Shown: positions 17,622 through 28,433 of the stretch, one piece after another
Layout of the letters: every line of letters starts with the position of its first letter
Position numbering within the stretch: the first letter of the stretch is position 1
NCBI RefSeq assembly: GCF_901482445.1
Contig: NZ_LR590477.1
Coordinates: 992,001 to 1,056,000 of the forward strand
Reading direction: 5' to 3'
From: Neisseria lactamica
GTDB taxonomy: Bacteria > Pseudomonadota > Gammaproteobacteria > Burkholderiales > Neisseriaceae
Length of the DNA: 64,000 bases
Position numbers and translations under genes: made by a program
The notes under the pieces: generated by a model
Database searches by the model: none
What the model was told of the DNA's origin: nothing
What the model saw: the letters and a program-made list of their open reading frames with translations, nothing else

Positions 17622-17633
17622 ATTTGTGAAAGG

Positions 17634-17711
17634 TGGAGGCGGGGGCGCGGATTTTAACCGGCCTATATGAAGATTGCACTCCTCATAGCATAAACACTCT
17701 GCCACCCCGCC
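17634..17711 (-). pseudogene. Degenerate tRNA-Cys-like sequence
   Basis: A 78-nt segment lies between tRNA-Cys and tRNA-Leu. Its 7-bp acceptor helix is perfect (GGCGGGG with CCCCGCC) and is followed by TCCA, as in the neighbouring tRNA-Cys. A GCA triplet stands in the anticodon region. However, the D loop lacks the GG pair. The anticodon hairpin TGAGG...TTCA gives an 8-base loop, or a 6-base loop if one more pair forms. The T loop reads GGTTAAAATCC instead of TTCRA. I read it as a diverged duplicate of tRNA-Cys, although the intact acceptor end is noteworthy. Confidence 0.6.
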
Positions 17712-17723
17712 GTAGTACGATAA

Positions 17724-17797
17724 TGGAGGCGAGAGTCGGAATCGAACCGGCGTAGACGGATTTGCAATCCGCTGCATAACCACTTTGCTATCTCGCC
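17724..17797 (-). tRNA. tRNA-Cys, anticodon GCA
   Basis: A 74-nt tRNA with encoded CCA and U73, the cysteine discriminator. Acceptor GGCGAGA pairs with TCTCGCC. The anticodon loop is TTGCAAA and the T loop GGTTCGATTCC. Confidence 0.96.
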
Positions 17798-17822
17798 CTA
17801 AAACTGGCTTATCTAAAAAACT

Positions 17823-17898
17823 TGGAGCGGGAAACGAGTCTCGAACTCGCGACCTCAACCTTGGCAAGGTTGCGCTCTACCAACTGAGCTATTCCCGC
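17823..17898 (-). tRNA. tRNA-Gly, anticodon GCC (copy 4 in transcription order)
   Basis: A 76-nt tRNA with encoded CCA. Acceptor GCGGGAA pairs with TTCCCGC, the anticodon loop is TTGCCAA, and the discriminator is U. It is identical to the three copies upstream. Confidence 0.97.
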
Positions 17899-17919
17899 GC
17901 GTTCAAACATATCGGTTTT

Positions 17920-17995
17920 TGGAGCGGGAAACGAGTCTCGAACTCGCGACCTCAACCTTGGCAAGGTTGCGCTCTACCAACTGAGCTATTCCCGC
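17920..17995 (-). tRNA. tRNA-Gly, anticodon GCC (copy 3)
   Basis: The 76-nt sequence is identical to the other Gly copies and is separated from the next by a short AT-rich spacer of about 21-24 nt. Confidence 0.97.
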
Positions 17996-18018
17996 GTTGA
18001 TATGTTTGAAATAAAACT

Positions 18019-18094
18019 TGGAGCGGGAAACGAGTCTCGAACTCGCGACCTCAACCTTGGCAAGGTTGCGCTCTACCAACTGAGCTATTCCCGC
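18019..18094 (-). tRNA. tRNA-Gly, anticodon GCC (copy 2)
   Basis: Identical 76-nt tRNA-Gly in the tandem array downstream of pgsA. Confidence 0.97.
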
Positions 18095-18119
18095 AATGAT
18101 TGCGGGAGAATGAAATTTT

Positions 18120-18195
18120 TGGAGCGGGAAACGAGTCTCGAACTCGCGACCTCAACCTTGGCAAGGTTGCGCTCTACCAACTGAGCTATTCCCGC
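18120..18195 (-). tRNA. tRNA-Gly, anticodon GCC (copy 1)
   Basis: First tRNA-Gly after pgsA, beginning about 80 bases beyond the pgsA stop with no terminator seen between. Co-transcription with pgsA is likely. Confidence 0.97.
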
Positions 18196-18275
18196 CCGAT
18201 TTCATTCTCCGACATCGAAGAAGACGCAATTATTATGGATTATGTTTTTACCGTCAAGCTATTTTTATGTTTTTT

Positions 18276-18839
18276 TCAGGCGATTTCTTTCCACGCCATT
18301 TTCAGGTAATACAGCATCGACCAAACCGTCAGCAAAGATGCGATAAACATCAATATGTTGCCGATAAGTGCGAGATTAAATCCGTGAAAATCGGGAATGT
18401 TCAGCAGCAAAAAGAAAATCGCCAGCATTTGCGCGGCGGTTTTAAACTTGCCGACGGTGGCGACGGCAACGCTGTTCCTTTTGCCCATTTGCGCCATCCA
18501 TTCGCGCAATGCGGAAATGGTAATTTCCCTGCCGATGATAATCATCGCGAACAAAACATAGGTCCGGTCGAGTTTGACCAGCAGCAGCAAAGAGACGGCG
18601 ACCATCAGTTTGTCGGCAACGGGGTCGAGGAATGCGCCGAAATCCGAGGTCTGTTTCCACAACCTTGCCAAGAATCCGTCAAACCAGTCGGTCAATGCGG
18701 CAACGGCAAAAACGACGGCGGCGGCGAGATTAATCGTTTCCTCCGCGAACCACGGGAAAGGCAGGTAAAAAAGGGCTGTCAGGACAGGGATGAGCAAGAC
18801 CCTCAACCAAGTGAGGAAAATGGGGATGTTCCAAGGCAT
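18276..18839 (-). CDS. pgsA: CDP-diacylglycerol-glycerol-3-phosphate 3-phosphatidyltransferase
   Basis: The 187-residue integral membrane protein carries the full CDP-alcohol phosphatidyltransferase signature DGFLAR...GAFLDPVAD (DG-x2-AR-x8-G-x3-D-x3-D, residues about 57-80). The rest consists of hydrophobic segments. It makes phosphatidylglycerol phosphate at the inner membrane. MPWNIPIFLTWLR at 18839 is taken as the start, because the family begins with N-I-P-x-x-L-T-x-x-R; a longer in-frame start is unlikely. Downstream on the same strand come tRNA-Gly, tRNA-Cys and tRNA-Leu, the order also known behind pgsA in enterobacteria. Confidence 0.95.
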   Translation of the reverse strand: MPWNIPIFLTWLRVLLIPVLTALFYLPFPWFAEETINLAAAVVFAVAALTDWFDGFLARLWKQTSDFGAFLDPVADKLMVAVSLLLLVKLDRTYVLFAMIIIGREITISALREWMAQMGKRNSVAVATVGKFKTAAQMLAIFFLLLNIPDFHGFNLALIGNILMFIASLLTVWSMLYYLKMAWKEIA

Positions 18840-18944
18840 CTGTTTTCTCTGTGCAGACTGTAAAGTTGTGATTATAACGGTTATCCTCATAACTCAAAAC
18901 GTAAAATTACCGCATAGGCATTCCCCCTTCCTGCCAATCTGTTT

Positions 18945-19436
18945 TCACTTTCTTTTCAAACGCAGGAAAATGGCGGCCAATAAAAGCAAAATACCCGGTT
19001 TCAGGCTGAAAACGGCAGGTTGTGCCAACACTTCGATAAGGCGGTCTTCCGGAAAGGAAAAATCCTTATTGGTGTGGATGCCGCCACTGTTGCGGTATTC
19101 CAACAGAACGCCGTTTAAGAAACCTTTTCCGACGTTTTCGCTTAAAACGGTTCTAAGCTGCTCCGCCCTGATGGTTCTGCCGATATTGCCTTGCACGCAC
19201 AAATCATCGAACCCGTAGCAGGAAAGCCGGTACTGCCGCCCTTCTGCATCCAGTTTGATTGCCCGTCCGCTGCGGTTGGGTGCGGTAACGGTCAATTCTG
19301 CATATTCGAATGTTTTTTCTTGTTCGTGAAATGCCGTCAGGTAAGGTGCAATAAAAACGGCGGACAACAGCAGGCAGCTTATGGTGGCAAACCATACCCG
19401 GCGATAATATTTCACGCTTACCCCCTTGTTTCTCAA
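18945..19436 (-). CDS. Hypothetical membrane protein with terminal membrane segments
   Basis: The 163-residue protein has an N-terminal hydrophobic segment (VWFATISCLLLSAVFIAPYL, about residues 14-33). A soluble middle of about 100 residues follows, with two Cys (LSCYGFDDLC) that could form a periplasmic disulfide. A C-terminal hydrophobic stretch (KPGILLLLAAIFL) ends in a basic RLKRK. I recognise no family. It lies divergent-tail to pgsA and behind an uptake sequence. The arrangement suggests an inner-membrane protein with a periplasmic loop. A start a few codons later is possible. Confidence 0.7.
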   Translation of the reverse strand: MRNKGVSVKYYRRVWFATISCLLLSAVFIAPYLTAFHEQEKTFEYAELTVTAPNRSGRAIKLDAEGRQYRLSCYGFDDLCVQGNIGRTIRAEQLRTVLSENVGKGFLNGVLLEYRNSGGIHTNKDFSFPEDRLIEVLAQPAVFSLKPGILLLLAAIFLRLKRK

Positions 19437-19498
19437 ATGCCGTCTGAAATAAGCGGCTTCATATATTGTTTACAGTATCGGGAAGCATAACAGACAAA

Positions 19499-19527
19499 AT
19501 GCCGTCTGAAACATCTTCAGACGGCAT
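19499..19527. terminator. Uptake-sequence hairpin downstream of the AhpD-like gene
   Basis: A perfect inverted pair of ATGCCGTCTGAA with a 5-base loop, placed just after the leftward AhpD-like stop. Confidence 0.75.
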
Positions 19528-19544
19528 TTCTTATCCGAAACGGA

Positions 19545-19880
19545 TTATTTTTGCGTTTCAACCGCTTCCAGTGCGCGCAGGGCGTAAGTGTAAGCGGCAC
19601 CGGCATTCAGGGCGATGGCGGTTGCCAATGCACCTGCGATTTCGCTGTCGGTCGCACCGGCTTTGGCGGCAGCGGCGGCGTGAACGCTGATGCAGCTCTC
19701 GCAACGGGTGGTGATGGCAACGGCGATGGCAATCAGTTCGCGCGTTTTGGCATCCAATGCTTCGGCTGCGGCAGCCTGTTCCAGTGCGCCGTAGGCCTGC
19801 AGCATTTTAGGATGCGCCTTACCCAGCTCGCCGAACGATTTTTTAACCAATGCGGTATGTTCTTTCCAATCTTTAAACAT
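19545..19880 (-). CDS. Carboxymuconolactone decarboxylase / AhpD-like protein
   Basis: The 111-residue all-helical protein has the alkylhydroperoxidase core: TRELIAIAVAITTRCESCISVHAAAA, split here as Glu, then CESC and the following His. This is the ExxxxxxCxxCxxxH arrangement that gives peroxidase or disulfide-reductase activity in AhpD. The protein is probably cytoplasmic. It is transcribed away from the adjacent AraC-type regulator with about 128 bp between starts, which suggests that the regulator may control it. The substrate is not known from sequence. Confidence 0.87.
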   Translation of the reverse strand: MFKDWKEHTALVKKSFGELGKAHPKMLQAYGALEQAAAAEALDAKTRELIAIAVAITTRCESCISVHAAAAAKAGATDSEIAGALATAIALNAGAAYTYALRALEAVETQK

Positions 19881-20008
19881 TTTCTTTTCCTTTCTCTTGC
19901 GTTTAACCCTGATACGCGCTTGCGTATCTGTTTTCGATGTGCGTATTATTGCAATTATTCAGTTGTGTTTCTCGTTTAATCATCTCATTTTATGGTTCAA
20001 AAAGATTT

Positions 20009-20914
20009 ATGGACATTCTGGACAAACTGGTCGATCTCGCCCAACTGACGGGTAGTGTGGATGTACAGTGCCTTTTGGGCGGACAATGGTCGGTACGGCA
20101 TGAAACCTTGCAACGCGAAGGGCTGGTGCACATTGTTACATCGGGCAGCGGCTATCTCTGCATCGACGGTGAAACTTCCCCGCGCCGGGTCAATGCGGGG
20201 GATATTGTATTTTTCCCGCGCGGCTTGGGACACCTGTTGAGCCACGACGGAAAATACGGAGAAAGTTTACAACCGGATATACGACAAAACGGCGCGTTCA
20301 CGGTCAAACAATGCGGCAACGGACTGGATATGAGCCTGTTTTGCGCCCGTTTCCGCTACGACACCCACGCCGATTTGATGAACGGGCTGCCGGAAACCGT
20401 TTTTCTGAACATTGCCCATCCGAGTTTGCAGTATGTGGTTTCAATGCTGCAACTGGAAAGCGAAAAACCTTTGACGGGGACGGCTTCCGTGGTCAACGCA
20501 TTATCGTCCGTCCTGCTGGTGCTTATCCTGCGCGCCTATCTCGAACAGGAAAAAGATGCCCAACTGTCGGGCGTATTGAAAGGTTGGCAGGACAAACGTT
20601 TGGGACATTTAATCCAAAAGGTGATAGACAAACCGGAAGACGAATGGAATATCGACAAAATGGTAGCGGCCGCCAATATGTCGCGCGCGCAGCTGATGCG
20701 CCGTTTCAAAAGCCAGGTCGGACTCAGCCCGCACGCCTTTGTGAACCATATCCGCCTGCAAAAAGGCGCGTTGCTGCTGAAGAAAACCCCGGATTCGGTT
20801 TTGTCGGTCGCACTGTCGGTAGGCTTTCAGTCGGAAACACACTTTGGCAAAGCATTCAAACGGCAATATCACGTTTCGCCGGGTCAATACCGGAAAGAAG
20901 GCGGGCAACAATAA
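20009..20914 (+). CDS. mtrA: AraC-family transcriptional regulator, MtrA-like
   Basis: The 301-residue protein has an N-terminal cupin-like sensor domain (about 15-185, beginning with GGQWSVRHE and containing GDIVFFPRGLGH). A C-terminal AraC double helix-turn-helix follows: NIDKMVAAANMSRAQLMRRF and then SVLSVALSVGFQSETHFGKA, FKRQYHVSPGQYR. The opening MDILDKLVD and the whole layout match my memory of gonococcal MtrA, which activates the mtrCDE efflux operon when hydrophobic agents are present. The ATG at 20009 is preferred to a longer upstream frame. The partner mtrCDE genes are not in this window. Confidence 0.8.
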   Translation: MDILDKLVDLAQLTGSVDVQCLLGGQWSVRHETLQREGLVHIVTSGSGYLCIDGETSPRRVNAGDIVFFPRGLGHLLSHDGKYGESLQPDIRQNGAFTVKQCGNGLDMSLFCARFRYDTHADLMNGLPETVFLNIAHPSLQYVVSMLQLESEKPLTGTASVVNALSSVLLVLILRAYLEQEKDAQLSGVLKGWQDKRLGHLIQKVIDKPEDEWNIDKMVAAANMSRAQLMRRFKSQVGLSPHAFVNHIRLQKGALLLKKTPDSVLSVALSVGFQSETHFGKAFKRQYHVSPGQYRKEGGQQ

Positions 20915-20937
20915 ATTATCTGAACCTTAAAACGCAA

Positions 20938-20967
20938 ATGCCGTCTGAAAAGGCTTTCAGACGGCAT
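20938..20967. terminator. Uptake-sequence hairpin between mtrA and the lipoprotein gene
   Basis: A perfect inverted 12-mer pair between two converging genes. Confidence 0.75.
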
Positions 20968-20979
20968 TTGCGTACCGCG

Positions 20980-21468
20980 TCATTTCAAGGGCTGCATCTT
21001 CATCACTTCCATCAAAAAGTTGGTAAATGCGGGATTATCGGGTTTGACATCCATATTTTTCCAACGCTGCTGCCAGCCGCGCAAGGCATTCTCGATATAC
21101 AGCTTGGACTGCTCGGTATTGATTTCGCCGCGCTGGCTGTCTACCGCCGAACGCAGGTAGATTTCATACATACTGTCATCGACGGCATTGCGTCCGACCA
21201 GGCGTTTTCTGAAGTTGTTCAGATATTGCGCCGCCTGAACCTTAGTCATTTTACCGATGTCCACCTGATAGCTCAGGCGCGTCGCCTCGTCGCGGATTTT
21301 GGAAACGTCCGTCCAATGCGAAGGGGCGAGGCGGAAACCTTTTACAGACGCTTCCGCCGGAACGGTATTAATCGGCCTGACGGGGATTTCGGTCAGGGTG
21401 GGCACATAAACAGTTCCGCAGCCGGACAAGGCGGCCGCGATGGGGATGAGGGCAAGATATTTTTTCAT
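20980..21468 (-). CDS. Small lipoprotein of unknown function
   Basis: The 162-residue protein has a clear lipoprotein signal, MKKYLALIPIAAALSGC, with Cys17 as the lipidated residue. The mature part is soluble and mostly charged (EASVKGFRLAPSHWTDVSKI, then a helical TKVQAAQYLNNFRKRL). I recognise no named domain. The ATG at 21468 gives the lipobox its proper distance; an upstream in-frame start would bury the signal. It is probably exported to the periplasmic face of a membrane. Neighbours give no functional clue. Confidence 0.8.
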   Translation of the reverse strand: MKKYLALIPIAAALSGCGTVYVPTLTEIPVRPINTVPAEASVKGFRLAPSHWTDVSKIRDEATRLSYQVDIGKMTKVQAAQYLNNFRKRLVGRNAVDDSMYEIYLRSAVDSQRGEINTEQSKLYIENALRGWQQRWKNMDVKPDNPAFTNFLMEVMKMQPLK

Positions 21469-21614
21469 ACCCGCCATTATAAGCAGGTTTGCCCTGAAAA
21501 AACAAATTGTTCCGAAAAAACGGGGGTTCGGCGGGATTGCGCGCGCCCGAATCCGCCGCCGCAAACCCTGCCGCAAGGTTTACAATTTGACCTTTTTATC
21601 GCGACAAATATTAT

Positions 21615-22517
21615 ATGGATACCGCAAAAAAAGACGTTTTGGGTTCCGGCTGGATGCTGGTGGCGGCGGTCTGCTTTACCATTATGAACGTATTGATTAA
21701 AGAGGCATCGGCAAAATTTGCCCTCGGCAGCGGCGAATTGGTCTTTTGGCGTATGCTGTTTTCAACCGTTGCGCTCGGGGCTGCCGCCGTATTGCGTCGG
21801 GATACCTTCCGCACGCCCCATTGGAAAAACCACTTAAACCGCAGTATGGTCGGGACGGGGGCGATGCTGCTGCTGTTCTACGCGGTAACGCATCTGCCTT
21901 TGGCAACCGGCGTAACCCTAAGCTACACCTCGTCGATTTTTTTGGCGGTATTTTCCTTCCTGATTTTGAAAGAACGGATTTCCGTTTACACGCAGGCGGT
22001 GCTGCTCCTTGGTTTTGCCGGCGTGGTATTGCTGCTTAATCCTTCGTTCCGCAGCGGTCAGGAAACGGCGGCACTCGCCGGTCTTGCCGGCGGCGCGATG
22101 TCCGGCTGGGCGTATTTGAAAGTGCGCGAACTGTCTTTGGCGGGCGAACCCGGCTGGCGCGTCGTGTTTTACCTTTCCGCGACAGGTGTGGCGATGTCGT
22201 CGGTTTGGGCGACGCTGACCGGCTGGCATATGCTGTCTTGGCAGTCGGCGGTTTATCTGTCGGGCATCGGCGTGTCCGCGCTGATTGCCCAACTGTCGAT
22301 GACGCGCGCCTACAAAGTCGGCGACAAATTCACAGTTGCCTCGCTCTCCTATATGACCGTCGTTTTTTCCACGCTTTCGGCGGCGTTCTTTTTGGGCGAA
22401 CAGCTTTTTTGGCAGGAAATACTCGGTATGTGCATCATCATCCTCAGCGGCATTTTGAGCAGCATCCGCCCCATTGCCTTCAAACAGCGGCTGCAATCCC
22501 TCTTCCTCCGAAAATAA
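21615..22517 (+). CDS. EamA/DMT-superfamily transporter
   Basis: The 300-residue protein is almost wholly hydrophobic, with about ten membrane segments arranged as two EamA repeats (first about residues 10-135, second about 150-285). Typical motifs are an early VFWRMLFS and VTLSYTSSIFLAVFSFLILKE at the end of repeat one. Members export amino acids, nucleosides or other metabolites; the substrate is not deducible. The ATG at 21615 has no strong ribosome site. It stands alone between a lipoprotein gene and a polyamine-binding protein gene. Confidence 0.88.
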   Translation: MDTAKKDVLGSGWMLVAAVCFTIMNVLIKEASAKFALGSGELVFWRMLFSTVALGAAAVLRRDTFRTPHWKNHLNRSMVGTGAMLLLFYAVTHLPLATGVTLSYTSSIFLAVFSFLILKERISVYTQAVLLLGFAGVVLLLNPSFRSGQETAALAGLAGGAMSGWAYLKVRELSLAGEPGWRVVFYLSATGVAMSSVWATLTGWHMLSWQSAVYLSGIGVSALIAQLSMTRAYKVGDKFTVASLSYMTVVFSTLSAAFFLGEQLFWQEILGMCIIILSGILSSIRPIAFKQRLQSLFLRK

Positions 22518-22520
22518 AAA

Positions 22521-22549
22521 ATGCCGTCCGAACATCCTTCAGACGGCAT
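22521..22549. terminator. Imperfect uptake-sequence hairpin between convergent genes
   Basis: ATGCCGTCCGAA (one mismatch to the uptake sequence) pairs with TTCAGACGGCAT over a 5-base loop. Confidence 0.65.
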
Positions 22550-22557
22550 ATCGGGCT

Positions 22558-23688
22558 TTATTTCCCCGCCTTCACATCCTGCCACTGGCGCACCATAAAC
22601 TTCAATGCCGCCGGCCGGATGGGAACCATAATAAAGCTGTTTTTCAAATCTTCCCCGCTCGGGAAAATCGTATTGTCGTTTTTAAATTCGTCCTCCATCA
22701 AATCGCGCGCCGGCTTGCTCGAAGGCGCGTAGGTAACGAAATTGCCGTTTTTCGCCGACACTTCCGGATCGAGGAAGTCGTTGATGTATTTGTGCGCGTT
22801 GGCGACGTTTTTCGCATCTTTCGGAATCACAAACGAATCCACCCAAATCCCCACGCCCTCTTTGGGCATCATCACGCGGATTTTTTCCTTGCCGCCCGCT
22901 TCTTCTGCACGCCGTCTGGCGATGTTCAAATCGCCGCCGAAACCGATTGTTACGCAGGTATCGCCGCGCGCCAAATCATCGATAAAGCCGGACGAAGTGA
23001 AGCGTTTGATATTGGGGCGGTTTTTCTTGAGCAGGGCGGTTGCCTCCCTGATGTCTTCCGTATTGCTGCTGTTCGGGTTTTTACCCAAATAGTTCAACAC
23101 CATAGGATAGATTTCCGCCGCGCTGTCCAAATAGCTGATGCCGCATTGCTTGAGTTTGGACGTGTATTCGGGATCGAACACCAAATCCCACTGGTTGTCC
23201 GGCAGCTTGTCCGTACCCAAAGCCTTTTTCACGCGTTCGGTATTGATGGCGAAGGTATTTGTCCCCCAATAAAACGGCACGGCGTATTCGTGGCCGGGAT
23301 CGACCCCGTCCATCAGCCTCATCATTTCGGGATTGAGGTGTTTATAATTGGGAATCAGCGACTTATCGATTTTCTGATACGCACCTGCCTTAATCTGCCT
23401 GCCCACAAACGCATTGGACGGCGCGACAATGTCGTAACCGGATTTTCCGGTCAGCACCTTGCTTTCCAGCGTTTCATCGCTGTCGTACACATCATAAGTA
23501 ACCTTGATGCCGTTTTTCTTTTCAAAATCGGCAACGGTTTCCGGATCGACGTATTCCGACCAGTTGTAAATTTTCAATACGTTTCGGTTTTCCGCCGGTG
23601 CCGGTTTTTCGGCAGGCGGTTTGTCCGAACCGCCGCAAGCGGCAAGCAGGAGGGCGGTTAAAACAGCGAGTGGCAGATGTTTGGCCAT
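22558..23688 (-). CDS. PotD/PotF-family polyamine-binding lipoprotein
   Basis: The 376-residue protein has a lipoprotein signal MAKHLPLAVLTALLLAAC followed by GGSDKPP. It then has a periplasmic binding protein fold starting VLKIYNWSEYVDPETVADFE, the hallmark opening of PotD/PotF. Later conserved stretches are YDIVAPSNAFVGRQIKAGAY and ALGTDKLPDNQWDLVFDPEY. It should bind spermidine or putrescine for an ABC importer encoded elsewhere. The start at 23688 has AAGGA six bases upstream; 23694 is an alternative ATG. Confidence 0.9.
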   Translation of the reverse strand: MAKHLPLAVLTALLLAACGGSDKPPAEKPAPAENRNVLKIYNWSEYVDPETVADFEKKNGIKVTYDVYDSDETLESKVLTGKSGYDIVAPSNAFVGRQIKAGAYQKIDKSLIPNYKHLNPEMMRLMDGVDPGHEYAVPFYWGTNTFAINTERVKKALGTDKLPDNQWDLVFDPEYTSKLKQCGISYLDSAAEIYPMVLNYLGKNPNSSNTEDIREATALLKKNRPNIKRFTSSGFIDDLARGDTCVTIGFGGDLNIARRRAEEAGGKEKIRVMMPKEGVGIWVDSFVIPKDAKNVANAHKYINDFLDPEVSAKNGNFVTYAPSSKPARDLMEDEFKNDNTIFPSGEDLKNSFIMVPIRPAALKFMVRQWQDVKAGK

Positions 23689-23750
23689 TATCATTCCTTG
23701 CATATCGGGTTGGAGAAAGCGGCCATTATAGCCGATATTGGGAACAGGGC

Positions 23751-23787
23751 TTCAGACGGCATTCAAAATCCCGCAATGCCGTCTGAA
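23751..23787. repeat. Inverted uptake-sequence pair upstream of alaS
   Basis: TTCAGACGGCAT and ATGCCGTCTGAA face outward between two divergent genes, so this pair cannot serve as a terminator for either and probably acts mainly as an uptake signal. Confidence 0.7.
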
Positions 23788-23891
23788 AGCCGCCGCTTCC
23801 ATAGCTAGAAACAGGGATTTGCGGTAAGATACCGCCGTTCGTTTTCCCTGCTTTTACCATGACAAGACATTTGAGAGATATTGAAAAAATT

Positions 23892-26516
<2,625 letters not shown>

Positions 26517-26535
26517 TCCCTCCGCCGCAAGCAAA

Positions 26536-26568
26536 ATGCCGTCTGAACGCCCAGCCTTCAGACGGCAT
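26536..26568. terminator. Uptake-sequence hairpin after alaS
   Basis: ATGCCGTCTGAA and TTCAGACGGCAT with a 9-base loop and a following T run. Confidence 0.8.
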
Positions 26569-26597
26569 TTTTCCGCAAACAAAAATTTAATTTTGCG

Positions 26598-27553
26598 TAA
26601 GGTGGGCTTCAGCCTACCGTTTTTTCATTTTTGATTGTTGATTGGTGGGCTAAAGCCCACCCTACGGTTATTTCCGCCTCAAACAAAAATCTGATTTTTT
26701 GAATTTCAGTTGTTTTGAATAAACTTTAAAACTTCAATCCCGTCATTCCCACAAAAGAAATTGCGTAGGGTGTGTGCTTCAGCCCACCGTTTCTTCATTT
26801 TCGATCGTTGATTGGTGGGCTGAAGCCCACCCTACAGTTACTAAAATCCGTCATTTCCGCGCAGGCAGGAATCCAGACCGTTCGGTTTCGGTTTTTCGGG
26901 CGTTTCGGGAAACTGATGAATCGTCATTCCCGCCCAGGCGGGAATCCAGACCATTGGGCGGCGGCAATATTCAAAGGTTATCTGAAGATTTAGAGGTTCT
27001 AGATTCCCACTTTCGTGGGAATGACGGCGGAGCGGTTTCGGTTCTTCCCGATAAATACACACAATCCAAAATCCCGTCATTCCCACGAAAGCAAAAATCC
27101 TGCCTGTCGGATTTCGGTTTTTTCGGGCGTTTCAGGAAACTTATGAATCGTCATTCCCGCGCAGGCGGGAATCCAGACCGTTCGGTGCGGAAACTTATCG
27201 GATAAAACGGTTTCCCCTGCATCCTAGATTCCCACTTTCGTGGGAATGACGGGATATAAGTTTCCCTACGGACGTGTTCAAATTCCCGCCTGCGCGGGAA
27301 TGACGGCGGAGAAGTTTCTGTTTTTCTGATAACTTACCGTAACTTAAAATCCCGTCATTCCCGCGCAGGCGGGAATCTAGGACGTTCGGTTTCGGTTATG
27401 TCGGAATTTCGGGAAACTGATGAATCGCCAATCCCGCTTTCGTGGGAATGACGGCAGAGCGGTTGCTGTTTTTCCGATAACTTACCGCAACTTAAAATCC
27501 CGTCATTACCGCGCAGGCGGGAATCTAGGGCGTTCGGTTTCGGTACCGTCAAA
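26598..27553. repeat. Neisserial intergenic mosaic array (dRS3 type) between alaS and gpmA
   Basis: About 950 bp without genes. It consists of many roughly 20-bp inverted units of the form ATTCCC-N8-GGGAAT (variants with CGCGCAGGCG, ACGAAAGT or ACTTTCGT inside), spaced by mosaic segments such as TTCGGTTTCGG and GATAACTTACCG. At its left end are two copies of the palindrome GGTGGGCTNNAGCCCACC separated by a 26-28 base spacer (about 26600-26665 and 26770-26835). Such arrays are recombination targets in meningococci. Confidence 0.9.
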
Positions 27554-27554
27554 A

Positions 27555-27588
27555 ATGCCGTCTGAACGCTCAAGCCTTCAGACGGCAT
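27555..27588. terminator. Uptake-sequence hairpin after gpmA
   Basis: A perfect inverted 12-mer pair flanked by A/T runs, just beyond the leftward gpmA stop. Confidence 0.8.
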
Positions 27589-27603
27589 TTTTATTTCACA
27601 CCC

Positions 27604-28287
27604 TTACAGGTAGAATTTTTCGATGACTTTCAAATTGTCGTCCAATTTGTACACCAGCGGCTGGCCGGTCGGGATTTCCAAGCCCATGATGTCTTCGTCG
27701 GAAATGCCCTCGATGTGTTTTGCCAGCGCGCGCAGGGAGTTGCCGTGCGCCGCCACCAAGACGCGTTTGCCGCTCAAAATCGCGGGGGCGATTTGGTCTT
27801 CCCAAAACGGTAATACGCGCTCCAGCGTTACTTTCAGGTTTTCGCCGTCGGGGATAACATCGGCAGGCAGATGGGCATAGCGGCGGTCTTTGTGTGCGGA
27901 AAACGCGTCGTCTTTGTCCAAAAGCGGCGGCAGGGTGTCGTAGCTGCGCCGCCAGATGCGGACTTGCTCGTCGCCGTATTGTTCGGCGGTTTGTTTTTTG
28001 TCCAGGCCTTGCAGTCGGCCGTAGTGGCGTTCGTTCAGCCGCCAGGTTTTGATTTGCGGCACGAACAGTTGGTCGGATTCTTCCAAAACGATGTTGCAGG
28101 TCTTAATCGCGCGGGTCAGGACGGATGTGAAGGCGATGTCGAACTCATAGCCGTTTTCTTTCAGTTTTTTACCGGCGGCGGCAGCCTCGGCAAGCCCCTG
28201 CCCGCTCAGCTTCACGTCGCGCCAGCCTGTAAACAGGTTTTTCGCGTTCCATTCGCTTTGTCCGTGGCGGATAAATACCAGTTCCAT
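27604..28287 (-). CDS. gpmA: 2,3-bisphosphoglycerate-dependent phosphoglycerate mutase
   Basis: The 227-residue protein begins MELVFIRHGQSEWNAKNLFTGW, carrying the phospho-acceptor His of the RHGxSxWN motif. It continues with RLNERHYGRLQGL, and the second catalytic His lies in VLVAAHGNSLRAL. It interconverts 3- and 2-phosphoglycerate in glycolysis and gluconeogenesis. GGAGACGAT precedes the ATG. The gene stands alone between a repeat array and parC, which diverges from it. Identification is secure. Confidence 0.96.
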   Translation of the reverse strand: MELVFIRHGQSEWNAKNLFTGWRDVKLSGQGLAEAAAAGKKLKENGYEFDIAFTSVLTRAIKTCNIVLEESDQLFVPQIKTWRLNERHYGRLQGLDKKQTAEQYGDEQVRIWRRSYDTLPPLLDKDDAFSAHKDRRYAHLPADVIPDGENLKVTLERVLPFWEDQIAPAILSGKRVLVAAHGNSLRALAKHIEGISDEDIMGLEIPTGQPLVYKLDDNLKVIEKFYL

Positions 28288-28433
28288 ATCGTCTCCAATC
28301 TGTAAAAGTGGGAAAACGGTATTTATAACATATTTTCACATTCCCGTATTTGATTCAGATTCAGACACGCGCCCACTATGGTTTGCCGTTTTGATTTACA
28401 ATAATGTCCTTTGTTTTACATTCCGCATACACA

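Noticed and set aside
17641..17711. A normal second tRNA-Cys gene
   Set aside because: The T loop lacks TTCRA, the D loop lacks GG and the anticodon loop is not seven bases, so it is listed as degenerate.
26598..27553. Regularly spaced palindromic repeats resembling a CRISPR array
   Set aside because: Units vary in sequence, spacers are themselves repeated modules of unequal length, and there are no cas genes; they are dRS3-type intergenic repeats.
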